In this document: positions 19,013 to 30,742 of the stretch, piece after piece | Position numbering within the stretch: the stretch's first letter is position 1 | Layout of the letters: every line of letters begins with the position of its first letter | Notes under the pieces: generated by a model | What the model saw: only the letters and a program-made list of their open reading frames with translations | What the model was told of the DNA's origin: nothing | The model's database searches: none | Assembly: GCA_035048495.1 (NCBI GenBank) | Contig: CM068543.1 | Coordinates: 25,657,751-25,721,750, forward strand | Direction of reading: 5' to 3' | Length of the DNA: 64,000 bases | Source of the DNA: Euptelea pleiosperma | Lineage: Eukaryota > Streptophyta > Magnoliopsida > Ranunculales > Eupteleaceae | Translations under genes and position numbers: made by a program

Positions 19013-19692
19013 TTATTTTTTACTAAAATCGGTTCTAAAGTTTGAAAAAACCACGGGTTCCAACTCTTTTTACCGGTTTTAAAAGAATCGAACTGAAAAA
19101 ATTTTAAATCCGGTCAGACTTGATCCAACCATCAGTCCGGTCCAATTTTCAAATCACTGTGTATCTTTTAGGAATATTCGTGGCCCCACTCTCTACCTCT
19201 AATGGTACCTACCTTAGAGTCCATTTTTGCTCAAATTAAAGCATCTCAGAGCAGTTCTTGAACGCTTTTGCTCAACAGTACTGTTAAGAAAAAATGAACT
19301 CCCTCTCTTTTAATCTGCCTCAGCAGTCACAGCAAAAATTGATGCTAACACTCTCAAAAGTTAACACGTATTAAAGAAGAGTAGGAGGAATTATTGAATT
19401 TTTTTTTATCTTCTTTTGACATGTGTCCACCTTTGAAAGTGTTTGGCATCAATATTGGCTGCCAATAGCTAGCATCAAAAATTAAATTACATTGAAATTA
19501 ACATACTAGTTTTGGCGTGTTTGCAAATGGAGGAGACAAGAGACCGGCAAAGGTGGAAAGGTGCGTGGAGGAAATGCATGGGACGGCGTACCAACATGTT
19601 CCTCCCCTTCCCCCCCACAAGACTCGATCCACGAGCCTTACCCTCTTGCCTTGCCCTTTCTTTTGCTTTCCTCTTCCACCCGCTTTCATTCC

Positions 19693-19739
<47 letters not shown>

Positions 19740-20602
19740 CTTTCTCTTTTATGATTTATCTCTCTAGACTCTAGTTTCAAAACACAATGACAAAGACAAT
19801 CTCTCTCTCTCTCTTACTGAAAAAGGCCAGCATGCATGATAGAGATGTGTGTAGATAGAGAAATGGGGGGGGGGGGGGGGGTATATTACAGTGTAGACTG
19901 CAAAAAGCCCACATGACAAACAGTATTTATTAGGAGATGCCTGCTGACTTTGATTGGATGAATACCAAGTGCAGGGATTACAAACTTAGGTACCATTTTC
20001 AAAATCTAGGATTGGTGGTGTGGTGAACCATCTTTCATTTTCTCTTGTTCTTTTCTGTGTTGCAGCTGATGCCAAGGTATCAAACTAAAGTCTCTTGTAA
20101 ACTCATGTATGGCTAGGAGTCTGGCTAAACCCATCTTACCCACCAAAAAAAGGGGTATTTGATCTAAGCTTTTTTTTGTCAAAAATGTATATTTAAAAAG
20201 GAGATCGCAACAGTTCATAGTGCAGAACAACTTGAAAAACTTTGTTCTTGCTCATCTATATATGTGTGTCATGCATGTGATAACACATCGTACATATATA
20301 GCCCGACAATACAATTGGTGGGAAACCTCTAGGACTGGCCATAACCCAAATTCGAAACGGCGTTGGATCATCTTAGCTGTCCGATAAATTTCTTTTTTAG
20401 ATATTTCAATCTATGGCCCAAAAAAGAGTCCACTTGAGAACTGGTTAGGATTACTCAGTTGGGCCAAGTTTGGAACTAGAAATAGTTTTTAGTGGGATTT
20501 GATGGTTTAAAATAATGCTCCTCCATATGCCCGCACATTAATTAGTAAGGGAAGCTTATGAACTGGCAAGGATAGTTGAAGTTTCATATGTTGGGTCACA
20601 TT
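19013..20602. other. Intergenic with microsatellites, no gene recognised
   Basis: A CT run lies at 19697-19736 and a poly-G run at about 19866-19881. The reading frames that cross the CT run are composition artefacts. No domain is recognised in the remainder. Confidence 0.45.
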
Positions 20603-21080
20603 ACGATCAAAACGGTTTGATAAATCAGATCACGTGTATTTAAATGAAACAGAAATTGTACATACCTTTAGTCACTTTCCTTTTTGATCACCTTAGGATT
20701 TTGATTTTGGGAAGTCCTCTTCTTGTCTCTGGCTAAAACGATGGGGCTCAACCAACCGGAGCAAGAGGAGGGACTTCCCCCTTTTTATTTTTGTACCAAC
20801 CGTACATACCACAAGGAAACCTACCCATCATTAGATCCAAAGGCTAGAGGGAATCACACCAAAATCCAACGGTGTTACCACACCATTTAATGTTGGATAA
20901 GAACACTGGAGTCCCAATTGATTGCACAACTGAAGTGGGACTTAATCCTCTTCATTTTCTGGGTGTAACAACTACCCTTAAATGCAACAACCACCAATCC
21001 ACTTTTGCAATAAATCAAGAAGAGAGAGAGAGAGAGAGAGATGTTGATCTTGACCACATATGGGAATAAAATATTTTACA
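20603..21080 (-). repeat. 3' LTR of the 7 kb copia element
   Basis: It aligns with 27124-27611 with about 20 substitutions and a few small indels. The inner edge is defined by the polypurine tract AAGTGGGAGAT on the - strand (21081-21091). A (GA)n run at about 21020 differs in length between the two LTRs. Confidence 0.9.
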
Positions 21081-21949
21081 ATCTCCCACTTGATCTGAGC
21101 AACACTAAGTAAAAAGACAAAGAAAATGACTCTTGGATTGGATCTTTAAAGACGAGTGGCCACTCTGGTTTTGAAAAACAGTTGGTGCAAAGAAGTATAG
21201 TGTCATTTACGTTACACTCAAGAAATATAGTGTTCTTTACTTTACACTCAAATTCAAGAGCACCACTAATGGCGGATCATGAAAGCACATAGCGTTCACT
21301 ATGACGCAAGGCCACTCCATGGTCAGACCATTAGTACTACTAATGTCTATGAGCTAATATCTTTATGGTGGCTTAGTATGGTGTGACGTGGACAGTACAT
21401 GACCTTTATGCAATCAATTATATATACATGTACTTCCACTATTGTCCAATGCTTCACGCATTTGAGCACATGCATGTCATTTTGATATTTTACAACAACC
21501 ACCATATGAAATTCATCACCTTATATCCAGAATGAAGACTTCAAACATGATGCCCAATCATGTTTAGTCCAAGCAACTTGGGAGCTTTGTGCGGACTCTT
21601 GGGCAAATTTAACACTTTATGGCAACCGCCATGTGAAAATTATCACCTTAATTAATTATTTTTCTTTAGTACATGCATATCAACATGTATACAATGCATC
21701 AAATACCATTTTCATAATCATAATAATTTAATAAACTATAAGTGCACTTATAATAAAAGAGTTCAAACAAGTAACCAAAATTCATAAGGCGGTCAAGGGC
21801 AAACATTCCCACTAAGCAAAAGAACCAAATGACTCTAAAACTCCCATGCGAGAGACATGTTCCTTGAAAATTCTTGTAGGGAGTCCTTTAGTCAATGGAT
21901 CTGCAATCATAATGAGCGTCAATAAGTGAGGAATCACGATCAAACCAGT

Positions 21950-24941
21950 TCAAACCTTATCTCGTACGTACAAGTACTTTATTTCTATATGCTTGTTCCT
22001 GTTGGTCACGTGATCATTCTTCACATACTTCACGACGGCATCATTATCACAAAAAATCTTTATTGGCCTTTCAATAGAATCTACAATCTTGAGCTCACTT
22101 ATAAAATTCTTCAGCCAAATGGCTTGTTGAGTGGCCTCATAACAAACAGACTTTGCTTCCTTGGTGGAGGATGCCAACAAAAACTGCTTTGCACTTCTCC
22201 ATGACACTGCACCCTGAGCTAACATGAACACATAACTAGTTGTGGATTTTAAACTGTCCTAGCAACCTGCAAAATCTGAATCGGAATAACCAAGTACTTC
22301 TAGTTCATCACTTTTCTGATATACTAACATAAAATCTTTCGTCCTTTGCAGATATCGAAGCACTTTCTTTACAACCTTCCAATGAACTATTCCAGGGTTC
22401 TTCTGATATCTTCCCAGCATCCCGACAATAAAACTGATGTCAGGCCTACTACATATCATTGCATACATCAGACTACCAACCGCTGAGGCGTACTCTACAA
22501 AATTCACTTGTTGTTTCTCAACTTCATTCTTAGGGCATTGTTGTTTACAAAATATATCTCCTTTGACAACGGGAGTGTCTCCAGGAGCGCAATTCTGCAT
22601 TCTATACCTTGCAAGAATTTTATCAATATAAGCCCTCTGGGACAAGCCTAAACAACCAGCAACACGATCTCTGCGAATTTTGATCCCTAAAGCGTAACTT
22701 GCCTCTCCCATATCTTTCATGTCAAAATTCTTTGACAAGAATTGCTTAGTGTCATGCAACAGATGAATATTATTACTAGCCAGAAGAATATCATCGACAT
22801 ACAACACAAGAATAAAGAACTTGCCCTCACTCACCATATCCAACTACCACTTTGTCAAATTTTAAATACCATTGTCTGTTTAAGACCATAGATCGATTTC
22901 TTCAATTTGTAATCAAGTTTTTCATTTTCTACGACTTTAAATCCTTCTGGCTGATCCATCTAGATCTCTTCCTCAAGCTCACCATTCAAAAAGGCAGTTT
23001 TAACGTCCATCTGATGCAGTTCTAAATCACAATGTGCCACAAGAGCTAAGATTACCCTGAGAGAATCCTTCTTTGAAACAGGTGAGAATGTCTCAACATA
23101 GTCAATTCCTTCTTTCTGCTTAAACCCTTTGGCTACAAGTCTAGCTTTGTATCTTTCGACCTTTCCCTCAAAATCCCTCTTGGTTTTGAAAATCCATTTA
23201 CACTCAATAGATGAGGAAACCTTAGGCAGTACTGTCAGTTCCCACACAAAATTTAACTTCATAGACTATAGCTCCTCTTCATGGCTTCCAACCACTCTTG
23301 AGAGTGTTCACTTTCAATGGTTTCTTGATAACTAGTGGGATCCTCTAGATTATCAATGTCGCCTTCATTCAAGTATATTTCATAATCATCAAAAATGGCA
23401 GATCTCCTATCCCTTGTAGATCTCCTTAAAGGCATTGTTTCAGCTATGCGTTCTTCTACAATTCCTTGAATTGGTGTACCGGCCTCCATTACTATACTAG
23501 TATCTTCTGTTGCTACTGTTGGGAATCTAGGTAGTGTGGTCGGTAGTGAGAATGAATTATTCTCATCAAGTACCTCTTCAAACACAATCTCCTTGTGTCT
23601 TTTGCTCCTACTGTCATTAACATCCTCAAAAAAGCTAGCATTGTTGGTCTCCGCAATTTGAGTCGGCCCTTGAGGGACAATAAAACCTGAATCCCTTTGA
23701 TCTGTTTGGATACCCAATGAAATGACAACTCACTGTCCTGGAATCAAGCTTCTACAATTCTGGATCATAAATTCTCGCTTCCGTTGGATAGCCCCAGACA
23801 TGGAGATGATTGAGACTAGGCTTTCTCCAAGTCCAGAGGAAGAATGGGGTTTCTTGTGCTGCCTTGCTAGGGACCCTATTGATGATGTACACGGCAGTCT
23901 TAAGAGCTTCACCCCAAAAACTTTCAGGTAGATCCGCATGACTCGTCATGCTTCTAACAGCTATCCTGATAAGTCCTATTCCTCCTCTCAGCTACACCAT
24001 TTTGCTCTGGGGTCCTTGGTGTGGTGAACAATGCCCTGCTCACGTAGAAAATTCACAAATTTACCATGATTCACTCCATCTTGGTCGGCTTTACCATAGT
24101 ACTCACCTCCCCGATTAGAACGAATTGCTTTAATCTTTCTATCCAATTGTTTTTCTACTTCTGCTTTATACTGTTTGAAAACTTCCAATGCTTCGGATTT
24201 GTGGTGAATCAAGAACACATAAGCATATCTATAGAAGTCATCAATGAAACTAATAAAATAACGCTGACCACCACGGAAACAGAGAAATGCCCACATATGA
24301 CAGTGTGGATCAAGTCCAACAGTCCTGTACTTCTTGATGCATCCATCTTCCTACTTTTAGTCAGCTTCCCTTGATGCACTCCATGCAAGTCTGAAAATTA
24401 GAAAAGTCTAAAGGTTCTAAAACATCATTCTTGACTAACAACTCTAAACGCCTTTTGGAAATATGCCCTAGCCTTCGATGCCATAACATGGAAGAATTCT
24501 CTTTCTGTCGGGTGCGCTTGAAACTAGTCTTAGAAGAAATGGAATCAACAGACATACACAATAAAGATGATGCAAAACATGAATCCAAGGATAATTGATA
24601 AAGTCCATGTACCAAGGAACCATTACCAATAGTCTGTAAACCATGCCGAAGGGAAAGTGTATTACCCTAAAAAAGAAAACCATAGCCATCAGTATCAAAT
24701 CTAGAAACAAAGATAATATTCCATCTAAATGATGGTACAAAAAGGTGTCCTCCAACATCAAAATAAAACCACTATCTAAGATAAGTCTGAAAGTCCCGAT
24801 AGCTTCCATACGCACTGATGTGGAGTTCCCCATGAACAGCTGATCCTCAATTCTGGCCTCCCGTTGGTAGATGAATGCCTGAAGAGAATTTGAGGCATGG
24901 ACAGAAGCACCCGAATCAATCCACCAAGTGTTGGAAGGCAC
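21950..24941 (-). pseudogene. Copia pol remnant (protease, integrase, reverse transcriptase, RNase H)
   Basis: Protease is seen as WWIDSGASVHASNSLQAF (about 24941-24860). A GAG-pre-integrase motif LWHRRLGHISKRRLELL follows, then integrase with KAIRSNRGGEY, where the usual catalytic D of the SDRGGEY motif is N. Reverse transcriptase shows FKTKRDFEGKVERYKARLVA, QMDVKTAFLNGELEEEI and an intact LYVDDILLASN. RNase H shows SDSDFAGC, SSTKEAKSVCYEA and KIFCDNDAVVKYVKN. Stops and frameshifts separate these blocks, so no full polyprotein can be made. Domain order (integrase before reverse transcriptase) defines Ty1/copia. Confidence 0.9.
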
Positions 24942-25033
24942 ATCAATTAGATTTGACTCAAAACATACTAAGGATAAATCAATACATCCTCACCTTTTCT
25001 TGGACCATTCCTTGAACTTGTAGATGTCCTTCT

Positions 25034-25840
25034 TCATGTATGGCCCTTCTTCTTATAGAAGAAGCACTCCTTTTCCTCTGATTTTGCCATCTTTCCCTTT
25101 CCTTGATGCGAAAGTTGCTGGTGAAATCCTGGATTCTGACCTGGTCCTGATTTCTGAAAGGTGTTTTTCTTGAAAGCTCTTTTCTTGAAGCTCTTCTTGC
25201 CCGAAGGACAAACAGCTAAATTTGCATACTCTGCCTTTCCCCACTTTAGGCACTCCTCTTCATTCACACATAGAGCTATGAGCTCATGAAGGTCCCGTTT
25301 TCTATCTTGCGCACTATAATTGACTTTGAAAGTGTCAAATGAACAAGGAAGAGATGTCACTACCAAGTGTACCATTAGGTCATCCTCGAGTATCAGACCC
25401 AATTCTCGAAGAGATATAACAAGATTTGAAATCCTCAGAATATGTTCTCGAACATTACCAGTACCGTCGTACTTGAGAGAAATCAATTGTGTCAGAAAAC
25501 CCTACTGGCGAGATCTAACTGAGCCCATGAATTATTTCTTGATGATCTCAAGAAGCTCCTTAGCCGTATCTGTGGCAGGAATACCACCCCTGATGGCCTC
25601 TTCTATAGAAGCCCGAATTATAATAATAGCCATTCGATTGGCCTTCACCCATTTTGAATGCAAGGACTTGGTTGAGTCTGAAGACTTACCAGTAGGAACA
25701 ACTGACTTGTCCTCTGAGAGAACAAAATCAGAGTCCAGACAGCCTAATACAATATCTAATTGCATTTTCCATGAACTGTAGTTGGAACCATTCAAAGGCT
25801 CAATTCCAGTTAAATGTCTATGTAAAATAGACCTGTCCAT
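25034..25840 (-). pseudogene. Copia gag remnant
   Basis: The frame opens MDRSILHRHLTGIEPLNGSN, the usual copia Gag start (PLNG-NY-SWK), and continues after a stop near 25500 with LKYDGTGNVREHILRISNL and a Lys-rich C terminus. The zinc knuckle is damaged: only CFFYKKKGHT remains of the CX2C-X4-HX4C pattern. It encoded the nucleocapsid-like coat protein of the element. Confidence 0.88.
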
Positions 25841-27084
25841 AACTGTAACAAAATAATAAGTTACTATGTTATGGTTTATTGCATCAATTTTCTTTGCACA
25901 AATTATAGTTTTTCATGCTATTCTTGTCCCTACAAACATTTAATTAATTCATCCTTCCAATCCGGTCTAGGGGTTAAGCCGGACTAGTCAGGGTGTTTTA
26001 CTTGGTGAATGCTCAACTTTACACTCTGCGGGACAGGTGGGTGCATCATCTAATCCCACCTTTGAGATTTTGACATGCAATTTACCCCCCAGGTTACGAC
26101 AATTGTCGTACACAGAACTAACTTATCATGTTTCGGATTAATCTGAACACTTCCACGCCTTTGGGCAAGTGGGTTATTCTTCTCTCACCGTCACATATAA
26201 GTCATTCTGTTCCACTCAGTCTACACAAAATCCCTAGACACCTTTGGGCCAGACTAGTTATTCTATGTAAATGAGCGCAAACTTGAGATCTTATAGAGAC
26301 TTAAATCCATGTATTCGAGAGACCATAACCTTCGTTGGAAGGTCGCCTTTGGGCAAGATGTCTAACCTACTTTAGTTATGATCGCTCGAACGATCGCTTT
26401 ATCGATCCTTCCTAAACCCTTATAGGATAGGCCTAAAGAATCTTGTTATTTATATTTCATGTGTCTTCATTGTGGGTATCGATTTCAATTGTGGTTAAAC
26501 TTCCTTTAATGTCAAGTTCTTATTTTAGTGTCAAATAAAGAAAATGCAAATTTCTGAAATAACATAAATATATTTGAAATATTCAATGAATGATAACATC
26601 AAAATAAGAACTGTGATATGTAAACAATATGCAAATCAGTCCTCGTGTGTGTGAACAATTATGCATAAGGTCAATCCAATAATAATTATAATAAAATTTC
26701 CGGTCTAGTCTAGGCCCGCATAGAAAACAGTTTCCGTTGGCCTAGAAAATAATTTCTACAAACCCAAAAGGAAAATCCATACCCACAATTTTAAACACAA
26801 GTGGTTCGGCCCATGAATAGTCCAGATTAAAAGATCTTTAGTTGAAGGGTTCAAACACATGTATAAAATCAAAAATAATCTTTATACATGATTGAACAAA
26901 AGACACAATAATCGTGATTTCTTTGATCATTTACATGCTTTATTTTGATCAAAATATTCATTAGAAATTATTGATTGAATATAGTAAACTTTTAACTAGA
27001 TATCATCGATCAAAATCTTCAACACGATCATCATTACCAAAAACGTTTTGATCGTATGGCTCAACCGAAGCATTGATACCAGAT
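25841..27084 (-). other. 5' leader of the copia element
   Basis: This is non-coding sequence between the primer-binding site (about 27070-27083 on the - strand) and the Gag start. It is longer than usual for copia and has no recognised motif apart from the primer site. Confidence 0.6.
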
Positions 27085-27611
27085 TGTAAGATTTTCTTTA
27101 CTGTAAACTTTGATCTAGGCCGTACAATCAAAACAGTTTGATAAATCAGATCACGTGTATTTAAATGAAACATAAATTGTACATACCTTTAGTCGCTTTC
27201 CTTTTTGATCACCTTAGGATTTTGATTTTGGGAAGTCTTCTCTTCTTGTCTTTGGCTAAAACGATGGGGCTCAACCAACCAGAGCAAGAGGAGGGACTTC
27301 CTCATTTTTCTTTTTGTACCAACCGTACATACCACAAGGAAACCTACCCATCATAAGGATCCAAGGGCTAGAGGGAATCACACCAAAATCCAACGGTGTT
27401 GCCACCCACACCATTTAATGTTGGATAAGAACATTGTAGTCCCAATTGATTGCACAACTGAAGTTGGGACTTAATCCTCTTCATTTTCTGGGTGTAACAA
27501 CTACCCTTAAATGCAACAACCACCAATCCACTTTTGCAATAAATCAAGAAGAGAAAGAGAGAGAGAGAAAAATGTTGATCTTGACCACATATGAGAATAA
27601 AATATTTTACA
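27085..27611 (-). repeat. 5' LTR of the 7 kb copia element
   Basis: It has TGTAAG/TTACA termini in + orientation, is 527 bp long, and is adjacent to the primer-binding site. The first 39 bp have no counterpart in the other LTR. Confidence 0.9.
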
Positions 27612-27654
27612 TGTATCACAGGTTATCATGTACTTCTGCAAACACGGGAGAAAT

Positions 27655-28013
27655 TATTAAACAACCATTTACACCAAAAGATCGACCTATTGGAGAAAGG
27701 CAAAATAACTATGTATACCATTAGGTCGTCGGGCCAACGCAACACGTGCGCGAGAATACACCATCCGCTAACACGCCTCCTCAGTAGGAATATACTCTGG
27801 TGGAGACTTGAACCCACGACCTCTCATGTCTTAAGGCTCTAATACCATGTTAAACAACCATTTACCCCGAAAGATCGACCTTTTAGGGATAGGTAAAACA
27901 ACTATGTATACCAACTGGTTGTCGGGCCAACACAATACGTGCGCGGGAAGACATCATCCGTAACACTCTCCCTCAGCAGGAATATAGTCCGCTGGAGACT
28001 TGAACCCGCGACC
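27655..28013 (-). mobile_element. TRIM element, tandem LTR-internal-LTR-internal
   Basis: Two near-identical terminal repeats, 27655-27773 and 27848-27965 (about 118 bp, TGTTAGCGG...GGTTGTTTAACA on the - strand), flank a 74-bp interior. The interior holds a primer site TGGTATTAGAGCC (27835-27847, - strand) and polypurine tract CTGAGGAGGCG. A second interior, cut off at 28013, follows. LTR, primer site and purine tract in under 400 bp define a terminal-repeat retrotransposon in miniature. Confidence 0.75.
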
Positions 28014-28249
28014 TATTGGTATACATAGTTTTTTCGCCTTTCCTAAAAGGTCGATCTTTTGGGGTAAATGGTTGTTTAATATGGTATAAGAGCCTTAAGG
28101 CCTGGGAGGTTACGGGTTCAAGTCTCCAACGGAGTGTATTCCCGCTGAGGGGGAGTGTTAGCGGATGATTCCCGACAACCCGTTGGTATACATAGTTGTT
28201 TCACCTTTCCCTAATAGGTCAATCTTTTGAGGTAAATGGTTGTTTAACA
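28014..28249 (+). mobile_element. TRIM element in inverted orientation, 5' truncated
   Basis: It comprises a partial LTR (28014-28078, GGTCGATCTTTTGGGG...GGTTGTTTAAT), primer site TGGTATAAGAGCC (28082-28094), interior, purine tract GCTGAGGGGGAG (28144-28155) and 3' LTR 28156-28249 (TGTTAGCGG...GTTTAACA). It abuts the previous TRIM head to head, so the pair forms an inverted structure. The interior GGGTTCAAGTCTCC resembles a B-box but belongs to the TRIM. Confidence 0.72.
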
Positions 28250-28558
28250 GAAATGACCTATTTTAAGAATATAAGATAAGGGTTTGTATATATGATCATT
28301 TCCCTCACAACGAAGTAGCATTTGAACTTGGGAGTCAAATTATAATTTACAGCAAATAGCCAGAGAAAGCTGATAAGGTGGCCTGGCTTATCCACACCCT
28401 TAACAACAGATCACTTCTTTGATGTAGGTATAAGGAATTAATCATCAATACATTTCCCTTGCATCAATCAAATCGAACCTTGTAAGGCCAATCTCATAAA
28501 GGACATTTCTATGATTGTTATAATCAAAGGCTATTTGATAACTATACATGTGTGTCCT
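28250..28558. other. Intergenic, nothing recognised
   Basis: No coding, repeat or RNA signal is seen between the TRIM and the gypsy element. It ends with GTCCT, the left target duplication of the next element. Confidence 0.4.
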
Positions 28559-30742
28559 TGTAATGCCCAAATACAGAAAACTCTAAAACATCTAAGAGGA
28601 GAGAAAGTCCTCTAGAGAATAGGAGATAGAGAAAAGAGTTGTATTTCATATTCATGCCTTTTACTCGTTACAGGACCATCCTTAAATACCCTTCCCACCC
28701 TTCCTTAACAGACTCCTACAAAGCAGAAAACTTCTTAAAAATTGAAAATAACCTACAGAGCAACTTTCCCTAACAACACCTACAATTTAGAAACAAAACA
28801 ACTAAGCAAGCAATTTCCTACAAATTAAGCAACCGATGTAAATATAAAAAGGGGTGTAACAATCGATCTCCCATAAGAAGGAATCTTGTCCTCAAGGATC
28901 AAGCCTGAATATTGAATTGAATCTGGATTGGTGGGTGGATGTCTGTCTCGTAAAAGTACCCGGTGATCATGCGATCATGTTGGTAGTAGCTTGCTAGCTC
29001 CATCCCTGTCTCCTTTGAGGGTGAAACAATGTCCCTCTTTGAAAAACTGTATTTTTAACTTTGAAAAATCCCATAAAATTGGACCCAACGTATGTAGCCA
29101 TTGGGCACCAAGAACCACGTCATAGCCTCCGATGGGTAGCACGAAAAGATTAGTGTGGAATTGGTAACCTTGCATCGTTAGTTGTAGGTGGAGCACTTTC
29201 CCTTACATGCTAGTTTGTGACCATTAGCAACTGTAATGTTGAGTGGTTCGGTGGCCTGCATTCAACACCTCACCCTTTTGGCTTGCTTATATATAGGTTC
29301 AATGAAATTGTGAGTACTATTAGAGTCAATTAAAATAACAATTGGTTGTTTTTTAATACACCCATTAACTCTCATAGTTTAAAAAAAAAAGAACCTCCAG
29401 ATATAGCATGTCAGGATGTTTTAGAGTGATATTTTCCGAGATCATCGTCATCATCTAGTAATTCTCCCTCAATGTCCTCCATTTCAGCATTGAGCAAGCA
29501 TTTGTCGTTTGCACCTATGGCCGGTACAAATTGCTCATCGCAGTTATAACATATTCCTTTGTCTCTTTGTGCCTTCATCTCCTCCAATGTAAGCCTCTTG
29601 ATGGGAATGGTGGATTGGCGCAGGTGACTTGTTGCCTCTAGTCTTTTATTATTCTTGTAGTCGTGCTAATCCGATCGCAGTTGAGAGTGTAATTGGTCGG
29701 AACATTTGCACCATGTGGCAGATGTCAGACTTCAATCTCCCAACAAAACAACTGATCAAAGTTGTTTCATCAGTGATGGAAGCGTGATTCAACGTCCATT
29801 TGAATTGGGTCTGATATTCTTGAATGGTAATCATCTATTGCAGCTTCACGAGGGATGCCGTGAAATTATAGTGAATTCACTCGACCTGAAATGAGTGCAC
29901 ATGGCTTGTGTGAAGTTGTCTCATTGAGGCACGCCATCAACCTTCTTCAACCATTGGTACCATTGGAGGGCCTCCTTTTCGAAGTGGAAACCATCCAGTG
30001 GCACCTTTCATCCTCAAGAGTCTGATTGAACTCGAAGAATTGTTTCACACGAGCAATCCAACCGATCGAATCCCTACCATCAAGCCTTGGGAAATCGATT
30101 CGCGTATATTGTGCTTGAATGGAACTACCTGTGTCATTGTGAAATTTGAAGCAAACCTCATTGTCGATTGATCGTTTCTTGTCGAAGCGTGGAGCTAAAA
30201 CCTCCTTTTGAACACCCTATAATGTTCCTAATAGATGTTCATGCTAATGATTCATCCCCTAGATCAACTCTCGGATTTCTCTGAGTTCTTGAGCTTGGCA
30301 ATTTAGATTTACCTTGAGTTGCTCATATCTACCTCGATTTTAACCTTTTCGGCGTCTTGGGATCGTGTATTGTGGCTATTGTCACAAGAATTGAATGCTC
30401 TGATACTAAATGTAATGCCCAAATACACAAAAAAAAAAAAAAAAAAAAAAAAAACCTAAAATGTCTCTCACTAAGGGGAGAGAAATTCCTTTAGAGAATA
30501 GAAGATTGAGAAAAAAGAGTTGTATTTCATTCATGCCTTTTAATCATTACAGGACCATCCTTAATTAATACCAGTCCCACCCTTCCTTAATAGACTCCTA
30601 CAAAATAGAAAACTTTTTAAAAATCAGAAACAACCTACAAAGCAACTTTCCCTAACAATGCCTACAATTTAGAAACAAAACAACTAAGCAAGCAATTTTC
30701 TATGAAGCAATTAACCAACATAAATATAAAAGGGGCATAACA
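28559..30742 (-). mobile_element. Internally deleted Ty3/gypsy LTR retrotransposon
   Basis: LTRs 28559-28861 and 30411-30742 share TGTAATGCCCAAATAC, AGAGTTGTATTTCAT, TACAGGACCATCCTTAA and ACTAAGCAAGCAATTT. The flanking 5-mers are GTCCT and GTACT (4 of 5). On the - strand the 5' LTR is followed by AGTATCAGAGC, a Met-tRNA primer site. The interior is only about 1.55 kb: Gag and part of protease remain; reverse transcriptase, RNase H and integrase are gone. The right LTR also has a poly-A run (30430-30452) absent from the other. Confidence 0.85.
28975..30400 (-). pseudogene. Gypsy gag-protease remnant
   Basis: Gag is seen as EYQTQFKWTLNHASITDET and LISCFVGRLKSDI (29834-29650), followed by a zinc-knuckle start ICYNCDEQFVPA near 29545, then YHSKTS. 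The protease-proximal part contains FHTNLFVLPIGGYDVVLGAQ and LGPILWDFSKLKIQF, typical of plant gypsy protease C-terminal sequence. Multiple stops are present. The remainder of pol is missing. Confidence 0.8.

Larger units (their letters stand above)
20603..27611 (-). mobile_element. Ty1/copia LTR retrotransposon, ~7 kb
   Basis: The LTRs are at 20603-21080 (3' LTR, lacking its outer ~39 bp) and 27085-27611 (5' LTR, 527 bp, TGTAAG...TTACA). Next to the 5' LTR, on the - strand, TGGTATCAATGCTTCGG matches an initiator-Met tRNA primer site. Next to the 3' LTR, AAGTGGGAGAT is the polypurine tract. Gag, protease, integrase, reverse transcriptase and RNase H follow in copia order. The LTRs look about 96% identical by eye. 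The truncated left end leaves no matching target duplication. Confidence 0.93.

Noticed and set aside
19487..19780. Overlapping frames on both strands rich in Arg/Glu or Ser/Leu
   Set aside because: They are driven by a 40-bp CT run; no conserved domain is present.
27781..28140. tRNA-derived SINE or tRNA gene
   Set aside because: The B-box-like GGGTTCAAGTCTCC is next to LTR ends, a primer-binding site and a purine tract, which define a TRIM instead; no cloverleaf can be formed from the context.
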